DNA of 64,000 bases, from the NCBI RefSeq assembly GCF_004122035.1, contig NZ_SAXA01000006.1, positions 62,001-126,000 of the forward strand, in the 5' to 3' direction. The stretch's first letter is position 1. Each line of letters opens with the position of its first letter. A program made the translations under genes and the position numbers. This stretch comes from Ancylomarina salipaludis (GTDB lineage: Bacteria > Bacteroidota > Bacteroidia > Bacteroidales > Marinifilaceae). Positions 55,547 through 64,000 of this stretch are shown here, one piece after another. The notes below the pieces were generated by a model that searched no databases, was not told the DNA's origin, and saw only the letters and a program-made list of their open reading frames with translations.

Positions 55547-56155
55547 CTAATTTGACTTCCCCAACTGTAAATCCAGATAATCCTGAACAAAAAGATGTAA
55601 ATATCTTCGGATCTCATTAGTGTTCTGACTTGAAAAACTGGTATTTCCAAGTGCAATATCCATTGCCCTAGGGGTTGACAAGGCTTTATTAACCATTCCC
55701 ATCACCATTACAGGCAACATCCTGCAAATATCATCATCCAAATCAGGTTTACAAGCTTTTATACAATTGTAGATATAATCGTTGCTTCTCGATATTATAG
55801 CCAGGATAAGATCGACAATAGTCTGATTTCGATTCAATGATAATTCAGTACCAAAAACATAGCTCACCAAATCATGATCAACAAAATGATCCACATAAGT
55901 TCGAAACAACAGAGATATTCTCTCGCGAGGTTCCAAATCAAGATCCTTAATGTGCTTTGTCTTTTCCTGCATTTTATTTGACGTTTGATTAATTAAATCA
56001 ACCAAAACGCCTTCCTTCGATTTAAAATAATAGGAAATCATCGCAATATTCACCCCCGCCGCCTTAGCAATCTGTCTAACACTAGTCCCATCGAAACCAT
56101 TCTTAACAAATAATTGCGCCGAGGCATTCAAAATTTTACTTCTGCTATCTTCCAT
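55547..56155 (-). CDS. TetR/AcrR family regulator
   Basis: 202 residues. The DNA-binding helix-turn-helix is at the start (ILNASAQLFVKNGFDGTSVRQIAKAAGVNIAMISYYFKSKEGVLVDLI, residues 8-55), with the C-terminal part helical and of a UPF-type ligand-binding kind. The gene is separated from the adaptor by 110 bases and both are on the minus strand. The identical palindromes before each suggest that it represses itself and the pump. The ligand is unknown. Confidence 0.93.
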   Translation of the reverse strand: MEDSRSKILNASAQLFVKNGFDGTSVRQIAKAAGVNIAMISYYFKSKEGVLVDLINQTSNKMQEKTKHIKDLDLEPRERISLLFRTYVDHFVDHDLVSYVFGTELSLNRNQTIVDLILAIISRSNDYIYNCIKACKPDLDDDICRMLPVMVMGMVNKALSTPRAMDIALGNTSFSSQNTNEIRRYLHLFVQDYLDLQLGKSN

Positions 56156-56177
56156 TATTTCTAAATTTGCCTCAAAG

Positions 56178-56193
56178 TTAAACGATTGTTTAA
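56178..56193. promoter_or_regulatory. TetR-type operator before the regulator gene
   Basis: TTAAAC-GATT-GTTTAA, a perfect 6-bp palindrome 22 bases before the TetR start codon, matching the copy at 55479-55494 at 15 of 16 positions. It implies autoregulation. Confidence 0.7.
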
Positions 56194-56389
56194 TTCCTGC
56201 AAAAGAATTTTTAAAATTTTAGTTATTGCATCTAAATCACTCAATATAAAGAAACTAATCAAGCCAATAACGATCCTCATTATCCCCCAATAGATAATGA
56301 AAAATGAAACTCATCAATTTCTAAACCAATCTCAATTTGGTATTACAAGCAAGTGCATTACTTTTGAGGGGCTCAAATAAAAAATTATT

Positions 56390-57001
56390 ATGCGATTTGT
56401 CGGCGTACCACAGCTTTTAAAAAAACTCTTCCCACGTCTCATTTGGGACTACAATACGGGGGATAAAATTGTTTATATCACCTTTGATGACGGGCCTATT
56501 CCTGAGTCTACACCTTGGACATTAAAACTTCTTAGGGATAAAAACGTGAAAGCAACGTTCTTTTGTGTGGGCGATAATGTAAGAAAATACCCTGAAATCT
56601 ATCAGCAAATTTTGAATGAAGGGCATGCCGTTGGCAATCACACCCACAACCACTTAAGAGGTTTTACAAATCAAACCCAAAGCTATGTTGATAATGTGAG
56701 ATTGGCGGGTCAATACATCAATTCCAAACTCTTTCGCCCTCCTTACGGCATGATTAAACGCTCACAGGCCAGGCAACTTTTAAAAGACTATAAAATCATC
56801 ATGTGGGATGTTTTAAGTCAGGATTATCGTCAAGATATCAGTCCTGAGTCGTGTTATAAGGCTGTTCTTAAAAACATAAAGCCCGGTTCCATTATTCTTT
56901 TCCACAATCATATTAAATCAGAGAAAAATATGCGTTATGCCCTCCCTCGCTTGATCGATGAACTGAAGAAACAGGGGTATATGTTTGGCATATGTAAATA
57001 A
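56390..57001 (+). CDS. Polysaccharide deacetylase (NodB family)
   Basis: 203 residues with no clear signal peptide. The NodB motifs are present: YITFDDGP (catalytic Asp and metal ligand), GNHTHNHLRG (metal His pair), FRPPYGMIK, the MWDVLSQDY block and SIILFHNH. The size matches a bare catalytic domain. It should remove acetyl groups from N-acetylhexosamine polymers such as peptidoglycan or an exopolysaccharide. It is monocistronic and its substrate is unknown. Confidence 0.88.
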   Translation: MRFVGVPQLLKKLFPRLIWDYNTGDKIVYITFDDGPIPESTPWTLKLLRDKNVKATFFCVGDNVRKYPEIYQQILNEGHAVGNHTHNHLRGFTNQTQSYVDNVRLAGQYINSKLFRPPYGMIKRSQARQLLKDYKIIMWDVLSQDYRQDISPESCYKAVLKNIKPGSIILFHNHIKSEKNMRYALPRLIDELKKQGYMFGICK

Positions 57002-57134
57002 CTCAAATTCAACAGTCTTTAAATACTACTAAGAGTGGTCTATAAACTTGACAGACTTGACATATAAAAACACTTTGTTTTTAATCTATCTTCAAAAAAA
57101 ATATTGAACCTTAATCTGTAGTATTTCATCAAGC

Positions 57135-59078
57135 ATGAACAAATTATATCTAATTAGAATCTTCATATTTTGTCTGTTTTTTTCAAATAAAATATCTGCT
57201 CAAAGTACAATCTCTGGTAAAATTTCCGACGAAACCCAGCAAGCCTTACCCGGAAGTAGCATTTATATCAAGGATAGTTATATTGGCACAGTCAGTAATA
57301 GCCAAGGTACTTTTAAGATAAATATCCCCCAAAAGTACCAATACGGCAAGCTCTGTATTAGCAGTATAGGCTATCAAACGCAGGAATTCGACCTTAATAA
57401 AATAAAAGCATCTCTACAGGTAAAACTACAACAAGATACAGCTCAATTAAATGAAGTGATTGTGATGCCTAAAGATACACTGCTAGCATTACTGCGCCGG
57501 GCATACGGCAAAATCAAAGATAATTATTCTGATGTTGATACCCGTATGAAAGGTTTTTATAGAGAAACCTATTATGAGCCGAATAAAGGGGAGTATTTGT
57601 ATTTTGGAGAAGCCATTCTTGACATATTTAAGACAACTTATTCAAATACCACAAAAGGACAAGTTAAGCTTGTAGAGAGTCGGATGAATAAACACCCCTT
57701 ATACGAAAATTACAGTTCGGTAATGTGGTATGGCGGTATACATTTACCTTTAAATTCCGATAATGTTAAATATCGAGCTTCTTATTTATCACCCAATGAT
57801 TTTAAGAAGTATGACTACACCATCTATAAAGATAAATTAGACGACAAGCCTACATATCGAATAGAATTCAAACCTAAAGAGAATCAAAAAGCTAGATACC
57901 AAGGTAAATTTTATTTAGACACAGTCACATTAGCATATCTATACAGTGAATGTACATATACTGAGTATGGTATTGAAAAACGAAATAAGTACTTAGGTAC
58001 ACATTCGTTACAAGTAAAACAAAGAACAATTTTGTTAAAGTACAAACACTGGAATGAAAAATATTACCTTTCTTATATCTCTGATAAAGAAAAACTTTTC
58101 AACAAAAAAACTCAATCTAACTTAATCCAATTCAATGAGTTCCTTACAACTAATATAAATATTGAAGATGCCCAGCCTATTCCATTCACTGAACAATCAG
58201 AATATAGAGATGTGTTTTATTTAAAATCTAAAGACATTCAGGAATCAAATTGGCAAAATCAAACACTCATTCAAGCTGATAGTTCGTTAAATAAACTGAT
58301 TGAATATAGCCCAAACAGGGCTGACCTTTTACTTCACAAAAAACACAATCTTCCAAAGGGGTGTCAGTTTAAACAAAAACTGACAAAAATTCTAACCAAC
58401 ATTTACACTGACATTTACATAGAGACCAAATCTAGTCAATCTTTAACCTCAGGAAACATCATCTACTCCCCTTCATCTGAGACCGTTTTTAATAAATCAA
58501 TCCGTAATACTAATCAACAAGAATTCTCTTTGGGGATAAAAATGGGCTACAAATTAAATGCTCATCTTGATATCAACTATAATTGGCAAGAGGCTATTGG
58601 CAAAAATATATCTGACTTAGAATCATTGGGTTTTGCATACGAAACTCCAATCATCAACAGAGGAAATCAATTGCTGTTGATGTGTGGTGTCAATTATTTC
58701 TTTTCTCAGGATGGACATCATATTGGGGATTTTAAATCTGAAACGAACTTTAAAGCTGGAGGAAAAAAGTTTAATGCTGATAAAATCGCTTTATATGTTG
58801 GACAAAAAAAGCAAGGTTTTTCTTTCGATTTAGGACTAAGAACTAAACTGAAGAAATTCTATAGCCTCTTTATTACGGGAAGTTATCAATTCAACTTACG
58901 GGAACAAGATCGTTTGTTTATTCAAGAAAAATCAGGTTTCTTTCTAACTCGTAAAAAAACTAATATTTCATTAAAGGATTCCTCAATCGAATATTTCGAG
59001 GATGGCCTACAAACATCAAAAACAAGTTTTGACACTGATAAATTTTATTTAAAAGTAGGTATCAGAGTTATGCTCTAG
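57135..59078 (+). CDS. CarboxypepD_reg-like domain outer-surface protein of unknown function
   Basis: 647 residues. A signal peptide (FCLFFSNKISAQS) precedes a CarboxypepD_reg-like module (STISGKISDETQQALPGSSIYIKDSYIGTVSNSQGTFKINIP). The next 400 residues are polar and beta-rich (KGFYRETYYEP, RIEFKPKENQKARYQGKFYLD), and the last 170 residues show barrel-like strands (FSLGIKMGYKLNAHLDINYNWQ, FSFDLGLRTKLKKFYSLFITGSYQFNL) ending LKVGIRVML, suggesting an outer-membrane anchor. No TonB plug was found. The family is not recognised beyond the first domain. Confidence 0.7.
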   Translation: MNKLYLIRIFIFCLFFSNKISAQSTISGKISDETQQALPGSSIYIKDSYIGTVSNSQGTFKINIPQKYQYGKLCISSIGYQTQEFDLNKIKASLQVKLQQDTAQLNEVIVMPKDTLLALLRRAYGKIKDNYSDVDTRMKGFYRETYYEPNKGEYLYFGEAILDIFKTTYSNTTKGQVKLVESRMNKHPLYENYSSVMWYGGIHLPLNSDNVKYRASYLSPNDFKKYDYTIYKDKLDDKPTYRIEFKPKENQKARYQGKFYLDTVTLAYLYSECTYTEYGIEKRNKYLGTHSLQVKQRTILLKYKHWNEKYYLSYISDKEKLFNKKTQSNLIQFNEFLTTNINIEDAQPIPFTEQSEYRDVFYLKSKDIQESNWQNQTLIQADSSLNKLIEYSPNRADLLLHKKHNLPKGCQFKQKLTKILTNIYTDIYIETKSSQSLTSGNIIYSPSSETVFNKSIRNTNQQEFSLGIKMGYKLNAHLDINYNWQEAIGKNISDLESLGFAYETPIINRGNQLLLMCGVNYFFSQDGHHIGDFKSETNFKAGGKKFNADKIALYVGQKKQGFSFDLGLRTKLKKFYSLFITGSYQFNLREQDRLFIQEKSGFFLTRKKTNISLKDSSIEYFEDGLQTSKTSFDTDKFYLKVGIRVML

Positions 59079-59100
59079 AATGAAATCTCCCAATAAAAAA

Positions 59101-59124
59101 AGCAGAAACTCCTAAGTCTCTGCT
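59101..59124. terminator. Terminator after the CarboxypepD_reg gene, convergent with prfB
   Basis: A 10-bp stem AGCAGAAACT/AGTCTCTGCT with one mismatch, flanked by an A-run and TCTTTTAT. It can serve both strands. Confidence 0.8.
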
Positions 59125-59149
59125 CTTTTATTATTTATATCAACTAAGT

Positions 59150-60254
59150 TTATTGGTCGTCTTTACTCTCTCCTCCAAATTCCATCAAATAGGCTTTTAT
59201 AAAACCATCCAAATCACCATCAAGTACAGCTTGTACATTAGAGGTTTCGTGTCCTGTACGGACATCTTTCACCATTTTGTAGGGTTGCATCACATAAGAG
59301 CGAATTTGAGATCCCCACTCTATCTTTTTCTTAGTGCCTTCAATCTTATCCAGCTCTTCCTGACGCTTACGCAATTCCAGCTCGTAAAGCTGCGATTTAA
59401 GCAGTCGTAAAGCGTTCTCTCTATTTCCCAATTGCGAACGCGTCTCGGTGTTCTCTATGATGATGCCAGTGGGTGCATGTCGCAATCGAACTCCGGTCTC
59501 CACCTTATTCACATTCTGACCTCCTGCCCCTCCCGATCGGAATGTATCCCAGGAAATATCAGCAGGGTTAATTTGAATATCAATCGTATCATCAATAGCC
59601 GGATAAACATAGACCGAGGCAAAGGTTGTCATTCGCTTATTGGCCGCATTAAAGGGTGACAAACGCACCAAACGATGCACACCTGTCTCCGATTTTAAAA
59701 ATCCGTAAGCAAAATCACCTTCAAATTCCAGGGTAGCTGATTTAATTCCAGCCTCATCGCCTTCCTGATATTCCAGTTGTCGAACCTTGTAACCATTGGC
59801 TTCGCCGTAACGCAAATACATGCGATAAAGCATGCCTGCCCAATCCAAACTTTCGGTCCCACCTGCTCCGGAATTAATTTTTAGGATGGCTCCCAACTGA
59901 TCTTCTTCTTTACGAAGCATATTCTTCAACTCCAACTCTTCGAGCAATTTCTTTGTTAGAGCATATTGTGCATCGACTTCTTCAGGAGAGGCTTCTCCCT
60001 CTTTCGCAAATTCGTAAAGTACTTGTAAATCATCTTCTGAGGCTTTCACCTCATCATAGGATTCAAGCCAGGATTTCAGACTTCTAACCTTCTTCATTTG
60101 CACCTCAGCCTCCTTAGGATTATCCCAAAAACCAGGTGCCTGAGTGCGCAATTCCTCTTCTTGTATTTGTATTAATTTGGCATCAATGTCAAAGATACCT
60201 CCTCAACGCTATCGTGCGCTCCGCTAATTCTTTTAGCTGGTCATTTGTTATCAT
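59150..60254 (-). CDS. prfB: Peptide chain release factor 2, with programmed +1 frameshift
   Basis: 367 residues by joining 60254-60192 and 60190-59150. The first 21 codons from ATG 60252-60254 ([10 protein letters not shown]...RRYL) end at an in-frame TGA (60189-60191). The site reads AGGAGG-TAT-CTT-TGA-C, the classic RF2 signal: a Shine-Dalgarno-like AGGAGG three bases before CTT-TGA-C, letting the ribosome slip +1 when RF2 is low. The GGQ motif is [19 protein letters not shown], the SPF tripeptide is [11 protein letters not shown], and the domain has normal length. Without the shift the protein would lack an ATG. Confidence 0.95.
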
Positions 60255-60380
60255 GTGTATGTTGTTTTATAATCGAAAATCAAAGTTAACAAAATTCATT
60301 TGTTATCCCCGATAAGGCGCCATTCATCCCCTCTCTTTTAAAGTGAAAGTATGGGCATGTTAGTGTAAAAAACGATGATT

Positions 60381-60623
60381 TTATGGCACAGGATCGTGTC
60401 CATGTCCGCCCCAGGGATTACAGGACAAAATGCGTTTTATAGCAAGGTAGCTCCCTTTAAACGGACCGTGAGCCTTTAAGGCTTGAATGGCGTAGGTGGA
60501 ACAAGTCGGTGTGTATCGGCATGCCGAAGGTGTCATGGGTGATATAAACATCTGATAAAACCTAATCGGCAATATCATGACGAATAGAATCGCCTTCTTT
60601 AGTATGCTCAACAAACTTGTCAT
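60381..60623 (-). CDS. yidD: Membrane protein insertion efficiency factor YidD
   Basis: 80 residues, family-typical. [65 protein letters not shown] contains the diagnostic CRYxPTCSxYA and RxxxCxPWxxGGxDPVP-like features. The first ATG at 60623 gives the extra N-terminal segment seen in relatives; a later ATG at 60578 is possible. It overlaps the end of rnpA by 62 bases and helps YidC-mediated insertion. Confidence 0.94.
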   Translation of the reverse strand: MTSLLSILKKAILFVMILPIRFYQMFISPMTPSACRYTPTCSTYAIQALKAHGPFKGSYLAIKRILSCNPWGGHGHDPVP

Positions 60624-61008
60624 ATTCAGGTCCTATACGCCGAAGAGCTTTTACGAGTTTCGTATCCATCTCGGCAGATTTCAGAATTGTTTTAGGCAAA
60701 TATACAATCATAAACGATATTTGTGCCTCTCTGTCATTCAAATCCTTATAAAGCAGGTGTTTATTCAAACGGTAAATTTCACGAATTCTTCGTTTCAATA
60801 AGTTGCGTTTAACTGCCTGCTTAAAACTCCTTTTGGTAACCGTAATGGCAACCTGAGCTGGAAAATCAACATCAAGAGGCGTACTTTTCCACACGATACG
60901 AAAAGGATAACACGTAAAGCCTCTGCCTTCGGCAAACAAGCTCGAAATCCGCTTTTTATGACAAAGGCGTTCCTCTTTTGTAAAACTATATCGTATAGAA
61001 TCGGTCAT
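60562..61008 (-). CDS. rnpA: Ribonuclease P protein component
   Basis: 148 residues. [61 protein letters not shown] is the RNR motif region ([11 protein letters not shown]) that binds RNase P RNA. It processes tRNA 5' ends. rpmH is not next to it, as often in this phylum; instead it overlaps yidD downstream and follows hemD. Confidence 0.95.
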   Translation of the reverse strand: MTDSIRYSFTKEERLCHKKRISSLFAEGRGFTCYPFRIVWKSTPLDVDFPAQVAITVTKRSFKQAVKRNLLKRRIREIYRLNKHLLYKDLNDREAQISFMIVYLPKTILKSAEMDTKLVKALRRIGPEYDKFVEHTKEGDSIRHDIAD

Positions 61009-61089
61009 GTGTGATTGATAAAAGGAGCTTGATGCTTAAATTTACTAAAAAGTATCTATATCAGATAGTGGATTAAGGATATTAAAAAA

Positions 61090-61108
61090 GGGGAAAGCAA
61101 CTTTCCCC
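61090..61108 (-). terminator. Terminator of hemD
   Basis: An 8-bp stem GGGGAAAG/CTTTCCCC with a CAA loop, followed on the minus strand by TTTTTTAAT. It separates hemD from rnpA. Confidence 0.9.
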
Positions 61109-61157
61109 AATTCCCTTTCAAGAGATCTTCTCAATTCAAAGATCGCCTTTCAATATT

Positions 61158-61916
61158 TTATTTATCCTTATTCTCCTTATTGAATGCTTTAATATACTGA
61201 TCCAGAGCCATAGTCATTGATGGAGCCTGTGGCATTGGTGCTTCAATATCAAGACGAAGATTTGCATCTCTTACAGCTTTTGAAGTAGCAGGACCAAATG
61301 CAGCTATTACAGTACCATTCTGTTCGAAATCAGGGAAATTCTGCAATAAAGATTTAATTCCTGATGGACTATAAAAAGCAAGAATATCATAATTTACATC
61401 AGCCAAATCAGACAAATCACTACTCACTGTCTTGTAAAGAATAGCTTTCGTATATTTAATCTTATTCTTATTCAATAAAGCAGGAATTGACTGCTTATGA
61501 ATATCTGAAAGAGGTAATAAGAATTTTTCTTTTTTGTGCTTAACGATCGTATCGATTAGATCTTCAAAAACTCTTACACCGAAGAAAATCTTTCTTTTAC
61601 GGTACACGATATATTTCTGAAGATAAAAAGCCGTTGATTCTGAGATACAAAAGTATTTCATATCATCTGGAATCGTAACACGCATTTCTTCGGCAATTCT
61701 AAAGAAATGATCAATCGCTGTTCTACTGGTAAAAATAACTGCAGTATGTTCAAGAATATTGATTCTTTCTTGTCTGAATTCTTTGGCACTGATACCTTCA
61801 ACTTGAATGAAAGGGCGAAAATCAATTTTTAGGTTGTACTTTTCTGCCAGATCGAAATAAGGCGACTTTTCCGTTTGGGGCTTCGGTTGCGAAACTAATA
61901 TTGTTTTGATTTTCAA
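61158..61916 (-). CDS. hemD: Uroporphyrinogen-III synthase
   Basis: 252 residues. The start is TTG (61914-61916): no in-frame ATG lies upstream before a stop, and the family N-terminus MKIKTILVSQPKPQ begins here. The two-domain HemD fold shows AVIFTSRTAIDHFF, DDMKYFCISESTAFYLQKY, FYSPSGIKSLLQNF and VIAAFGPATSKAVRDANL. It closes hydroxymethylbilane to uroporphyrinogen III. It is 44 bases after the DUF4271 gene. Confidence 0.9.
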   Translation of the reverse strand: MKIKTILVSQPKPQTEKSPYFDLAEKYNLKIDFRPFIQVEGISAKEFRQERINILEHTAVIFTSRTAIDHFFRIAEEMRVTIPDDMKYFCISESTAFYLQKYIVYRKRKIFFGVRVFEDLIDTIVKHKKEKFLLPLSDIHKQSIPALLNKNKIKYTKAILYKTVSSDLSDLADVNYDILAFYSPSGIKSLLQNFPDFEQNGTVIAAFGPATSKAVRDANLRLDIEAPMPQAPSMTMALDQYIKAFNKENKDK

Positions 61917-61960
61917 GGCTATAATCTTTAATTAAAACATTATTTTCCACTCTTTGATTA

Positions 61961-62899
61961 CTACCCAACTAATAATTTGTAAATCATTAGCAAAGGGAGT
62001 ATTTCCAGAGCGCAAAGATACAAAATCATATAAAATATCGAAACATGTTTACGCAATAATATTTTCAGTCCCCTTGCAATTCTCAATACAAAAAAGAAGA
62101 AAATCATGAAAAAGCCAATGTTTACGAGCCATTGTACAGCATTAGACTGTACAAAAGGCAATGCAATAATCACAGGAAACAGGAATAATCCAAGGTTTTT
62201 ATTATATAAAAACACTGTAAAAAGGTATTCTTTACACTCATTTTTCCCTTTGAAGATGTAGCCTAAACTCCTTATTACAATACTTTTCCCAACATACAGA
62301 AGAAAAACAGCAAGAAAAATTAAAGCAAATTCTTTAAATCCACTATCCAATCCTGTACCTGAAGCAACATACTTGAGAACATTAACTGCAAATAGTGAAA
62401 TATTAACAACAAACAAAAGGTTGACAATCATAGAACCTTTCACCATATTGATATTCTTTTCCAGAAATAGATTGTTGGCTGTATGAGAATTAAAAACAGA
62501 CTCAACAAGTTTCGACAAATACTTACCAAACAAGAACTTAGCCGAAGCAAGTAAAAATAATGAAAACAGAATAATACCTACAAGCCAGTCATTCCCCAAT
62601 CCAATATTTTGATATCGTGAAATCTCCTTTCCCCCATACTTGGGTGCATGCTGAATAAAAGCCTGTCTTGAGCTATCAGCAATAGCCAGTGAATCCTTTA
62701 CAAACAAACTTGAATCGCTTACAATCGAATCCGATTTAAGCAGAGTTGATCCCACTGAGAGGGAATCTTTAAACATCGGATTTTTTTGAATCAGCGTATC
62801 TGTATTGACAGATTTCTTTAACGAATCCCCAACTCTCGTAGTTGTATCAACACGTTCAGTATATATTTGAATAAAATCAGGGAGAGAATTGGTCTTCAT
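61961..62899 (-). CDS. DUF4271 multi-pass membrane protein
   Basis: 312 residues. A soluble N-terminal 90 residues with low-complexity Ser/Asp content (DSLKKSVNTDTLIQKN.. KDSLSV) precede about six membrane helices (WLVGIILFSLFLLASAKFLFG; MIVNLLFVVNISLFAVNVLKYV; FALIFLAVFLLYVGKSIVI; LFLFPVIIALPFVQ; WLVNIGFFMIFFFFVLRI; IFYMILYLCALEILPLLMIYKLL), the DUF4271 layout. It is regularly the neighbour of hemD in Bacteroidota, and its function is unknown. Its promoter candidate is at 62934-62941. Confidence 0.88.
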   Translation of the reverse strand: MKTNSLPDFIQIYTERVDTTTRVGDSLKKSVNTDTLIQKNPMFKDSLSVGSTLLKSDSIVSDSSLFVKDSLAIADSSRQAFIQHAPKYGGKEISRYQNIGLGNDWLVGIILFSLFLLASAKFLFGKYLSKLVESVFNSHTANNLFLEKNINMVKGSMIVNLLFVVNISLFAVNVLKYVASGTGLDSGFKEFALIFLAVFLLYVGKSIVIRSLGYIFKGKNECKEYLFTVFLYNKNLGLFLFPVIIALPFVQSNAVQWLVNIGFFMIFFFFVLRIARGLKILLRKHVSIFYMILYLCALEILPLLMIYKLLVG

Positions 62900-62933
62900 A
62901 ATTAATAAAAAATCTTACAAAAATTTGTTTTCA

Positions 62934-62941
62934 CAAATATA
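62934..62941 (-). promoter_or_regulatory. Putative -7 box of the DUF4271-hemD unit
   Basis: TATATTTG on the minus strand, 35 bases before the DUF4271 start. The -33 region is not clear. The remaining bases to 63122 hold nothing I can support. Confidence 0.4.
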
Positions 62942-63122
62942 CAGGAATAAAAGAAATCTGAATTAGGAAATACCTGTTAGAATCACTTTTCTTGTGCTAA
63001 AACCGATACAAATCAAAGCTCAATGAAACATCCGGTAAAGCACATAATAAGCCCTTGGCTCACAAATCAATATTAATGTAAAATAGGATTTCAATGCATA
63101 GGGACTCAAATTGATCCAAAGC

Positions 63123-63974
63123 TTAAAACAAGCTTTCCAGTTTAAAACTTTCTTTGGGTTTTATTCCACGTGGAGTTTCCTCTAATGAACAACATTCATA
63201 CTGAATATCGTGCTGAAAAAAGAGAATGTAATTTTTCTCTACGGCTTCCTTTAGGAAGGCTTCTTTTTCCCTGAGAACAACTGTAGGAAACAGATCATAG
63301 GCTGCTATCCATTTCAAATTCACATTAGCCAAAGTCGGAATAAAATCCGCCGTAAAAGCAATGGTTTTATCTTCATCATGAACAAGTACGGCCAACAAAC
63401 CCGTCGTGTGCCCATTAAATTGTCTGACCTCCACATTACGGAAAAGTTCACCATCCTCCTCTACCAGATTTAATTTACCCGCTTCGAATATTGGCATCAT
63501 GTTTTCCGGGAAATAACTATCTCCTTCACGAACATTAGGATTCAGATAATTCTCCCATTGTGTTTTACTCACCCAATGTGTCGCGTTTGGAAACACTAAC
63601 TCCAGTTCTTTTGTCCCTGTCTTATAACGAGTCGCACCACCGCAATGATCAAAATGAAGGTGTGTAAAAATCACATCCGTAATATCCTCAAAACCGAAGC
63701 CCAATCTGTTGAGTGAAGATTGGAGTGTATCATCTCCCCAAAGATGATAATGGCTGGTGTAAGAGGCAGCCTGCTTGTCTCCTGTTCCATTATCAATTAA
63801 AATTCGACGATCACCATCAACAACAAGCATACTTCTCAACGCACAATCACAAAGATTGTTTTCATCGGCTGGATACTTTTTATTCCACATGAATTTGGGA
63901 ACCACACCAAACATAGCACCACCGTCGCATTTAAAATTCCCGGTTTCTATTGAATAGATTTGCATTTTCTTCAT
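63123..63974 (-). CDS. MBL-fold metallo-hydrolase
   Basis: 283 residues from ATG 63972-63974; a second ATG follows at 63963-63965 (MQIYSIETG) and a TTG lies upstream. The metallo-beta-lactamase motif is FTHLHFDHCGGATRY (HxHxDH), with later metal ligands in NGHTTGLLAVLV and AFTADFIPT and a final His in FFQHDIQYEC. The length and layout match the N-acyl-homoserine-lactonase-like and lactamase-like hydrolases (AttM/AiiA group), but the substrate is unknown. The upstream region lies outside the window. Confidence 0.88.
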   Translation of the reverse strand: MKKMQIYSIETGNFKCDGGAMFGVVPKFMWNKKYPADENNLCDCALRSMLVVDGDRRILIDNGTGDKQAASYTSHYHLWGDDTLQSSLNRLGFGFEDITDVIFTHLHFDHCGGATRYKTGTKELELVFPNATHWVSKTQWENYLNPNVREGDSYFPENMMPIFEAGKLNLVEEDGELFRNVEVRQFNGHTTGLLAVLVHDEDKTIAFTADFIPTLANVNLKWIAAYDLFPTVVLREKEAFLKEAVEKNYILFFQHDIQYECCSLEETPRGIKPKESFKLESLF

Positions 63975-64000
63975 TATTTTTTTCGAATTTGTCAAAGCAA

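Overview
The window comes from a member of the Bacteroidota, most likely a marine or sediment anaerobe related to the Marinilabiliales. This placement is inferred. It rests on several lineage habits: DUF5689, DUF2723, DUF4271 and DUF2797 proteins; a TonB receptor with a CarboxypepD_reg domain; an F-type ATPase operon without the beta and epsilon genes; TAnnTTTG-type promoter boxes; a low G+C content; and the local order rnpA-hemD-DUF4271. No rRNA, tRNA, CRISPR array or prophage was recognised.

Layout. (1) 1-7.4 kb: a surface locus with a clipped lipoprotein, two DUF5689 lipoproteins and a TonB-dependent receptor on the minus strand behind a long structured leader, divergent from a secreted DNase I-like nuclease. 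(2) 7.5-11.8 kb: two translation units, rplM-rpsI-rpsB-tsf and pyrH-frr. (3) 12-20.7 kb: an unknown outer-membrane barrel and the ATP synthase unit bactofilin-atpZ-(AtpI-like)-atpB-E-F-H-A-G, with strong stem-loops between cistrons. (4) 20.8-30.2 kb: housekeeping genes (peroxidase, hemN, yihY, hydrolase, ilvE, DUF2797, TlpA-like, U32 protein, and a one-domain DEAD-box-like protein). (5) 30.2-31.5 kb: a REP-associated transposase (RAYT) whose coding frame contains a copy of the palindromic element that also flanks it. (6) 31.5-46.4 kb: a complete lysine-to-butyrate fermentation cluster in two units, atoD-kal-kce-kdd-kamA-kamB-kamC-kamD-kamE-atoA-thiolase and bcd-etfB-etfA. (7) 46.8-56.2 kb: a DUF2723 membrane protein, then a TolC/RND/adaptor pump with a TetR regulator. 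(8) 56.4-64 kb: a polysaccharide deacetylase, a CarboxypepD_reg protein of unknown role, prfB with its programmed frameshift, yidD-rnpA, hemD, DUF4271 and an MBL-fold hydrolase.

How the genes work together. The lysine cluster encodes every step from lysine to butyrate: 2,3-aminomutase, B12-dependent 5,6-aminomutase and its two-part reactivase, 3,5-diaminohexanoate dehydrogenase, the acetyl-CoA-dependent cleavage enzyme, the ammonia lyase, butyryl-CoA dehydrogenase with its flavoprotein, the acetoacetate CoA-transferase and a thiolase that regenerates acetyl-CoA. The pump and its regulator share an identical TTAAAC-N4-GTTTAA operator type upstream of both. The surface locus at the left looks built to cut and import a nucleic-acid-derived nutrient, which is an inference. 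Points most worth a second look are the RAYT gene carrying its own cloverleaf element, the varied inverted repeats at junctions of the lysine operon, the structured TonB leader, the paired TetR operators and the atpE/atpF stem-loop.
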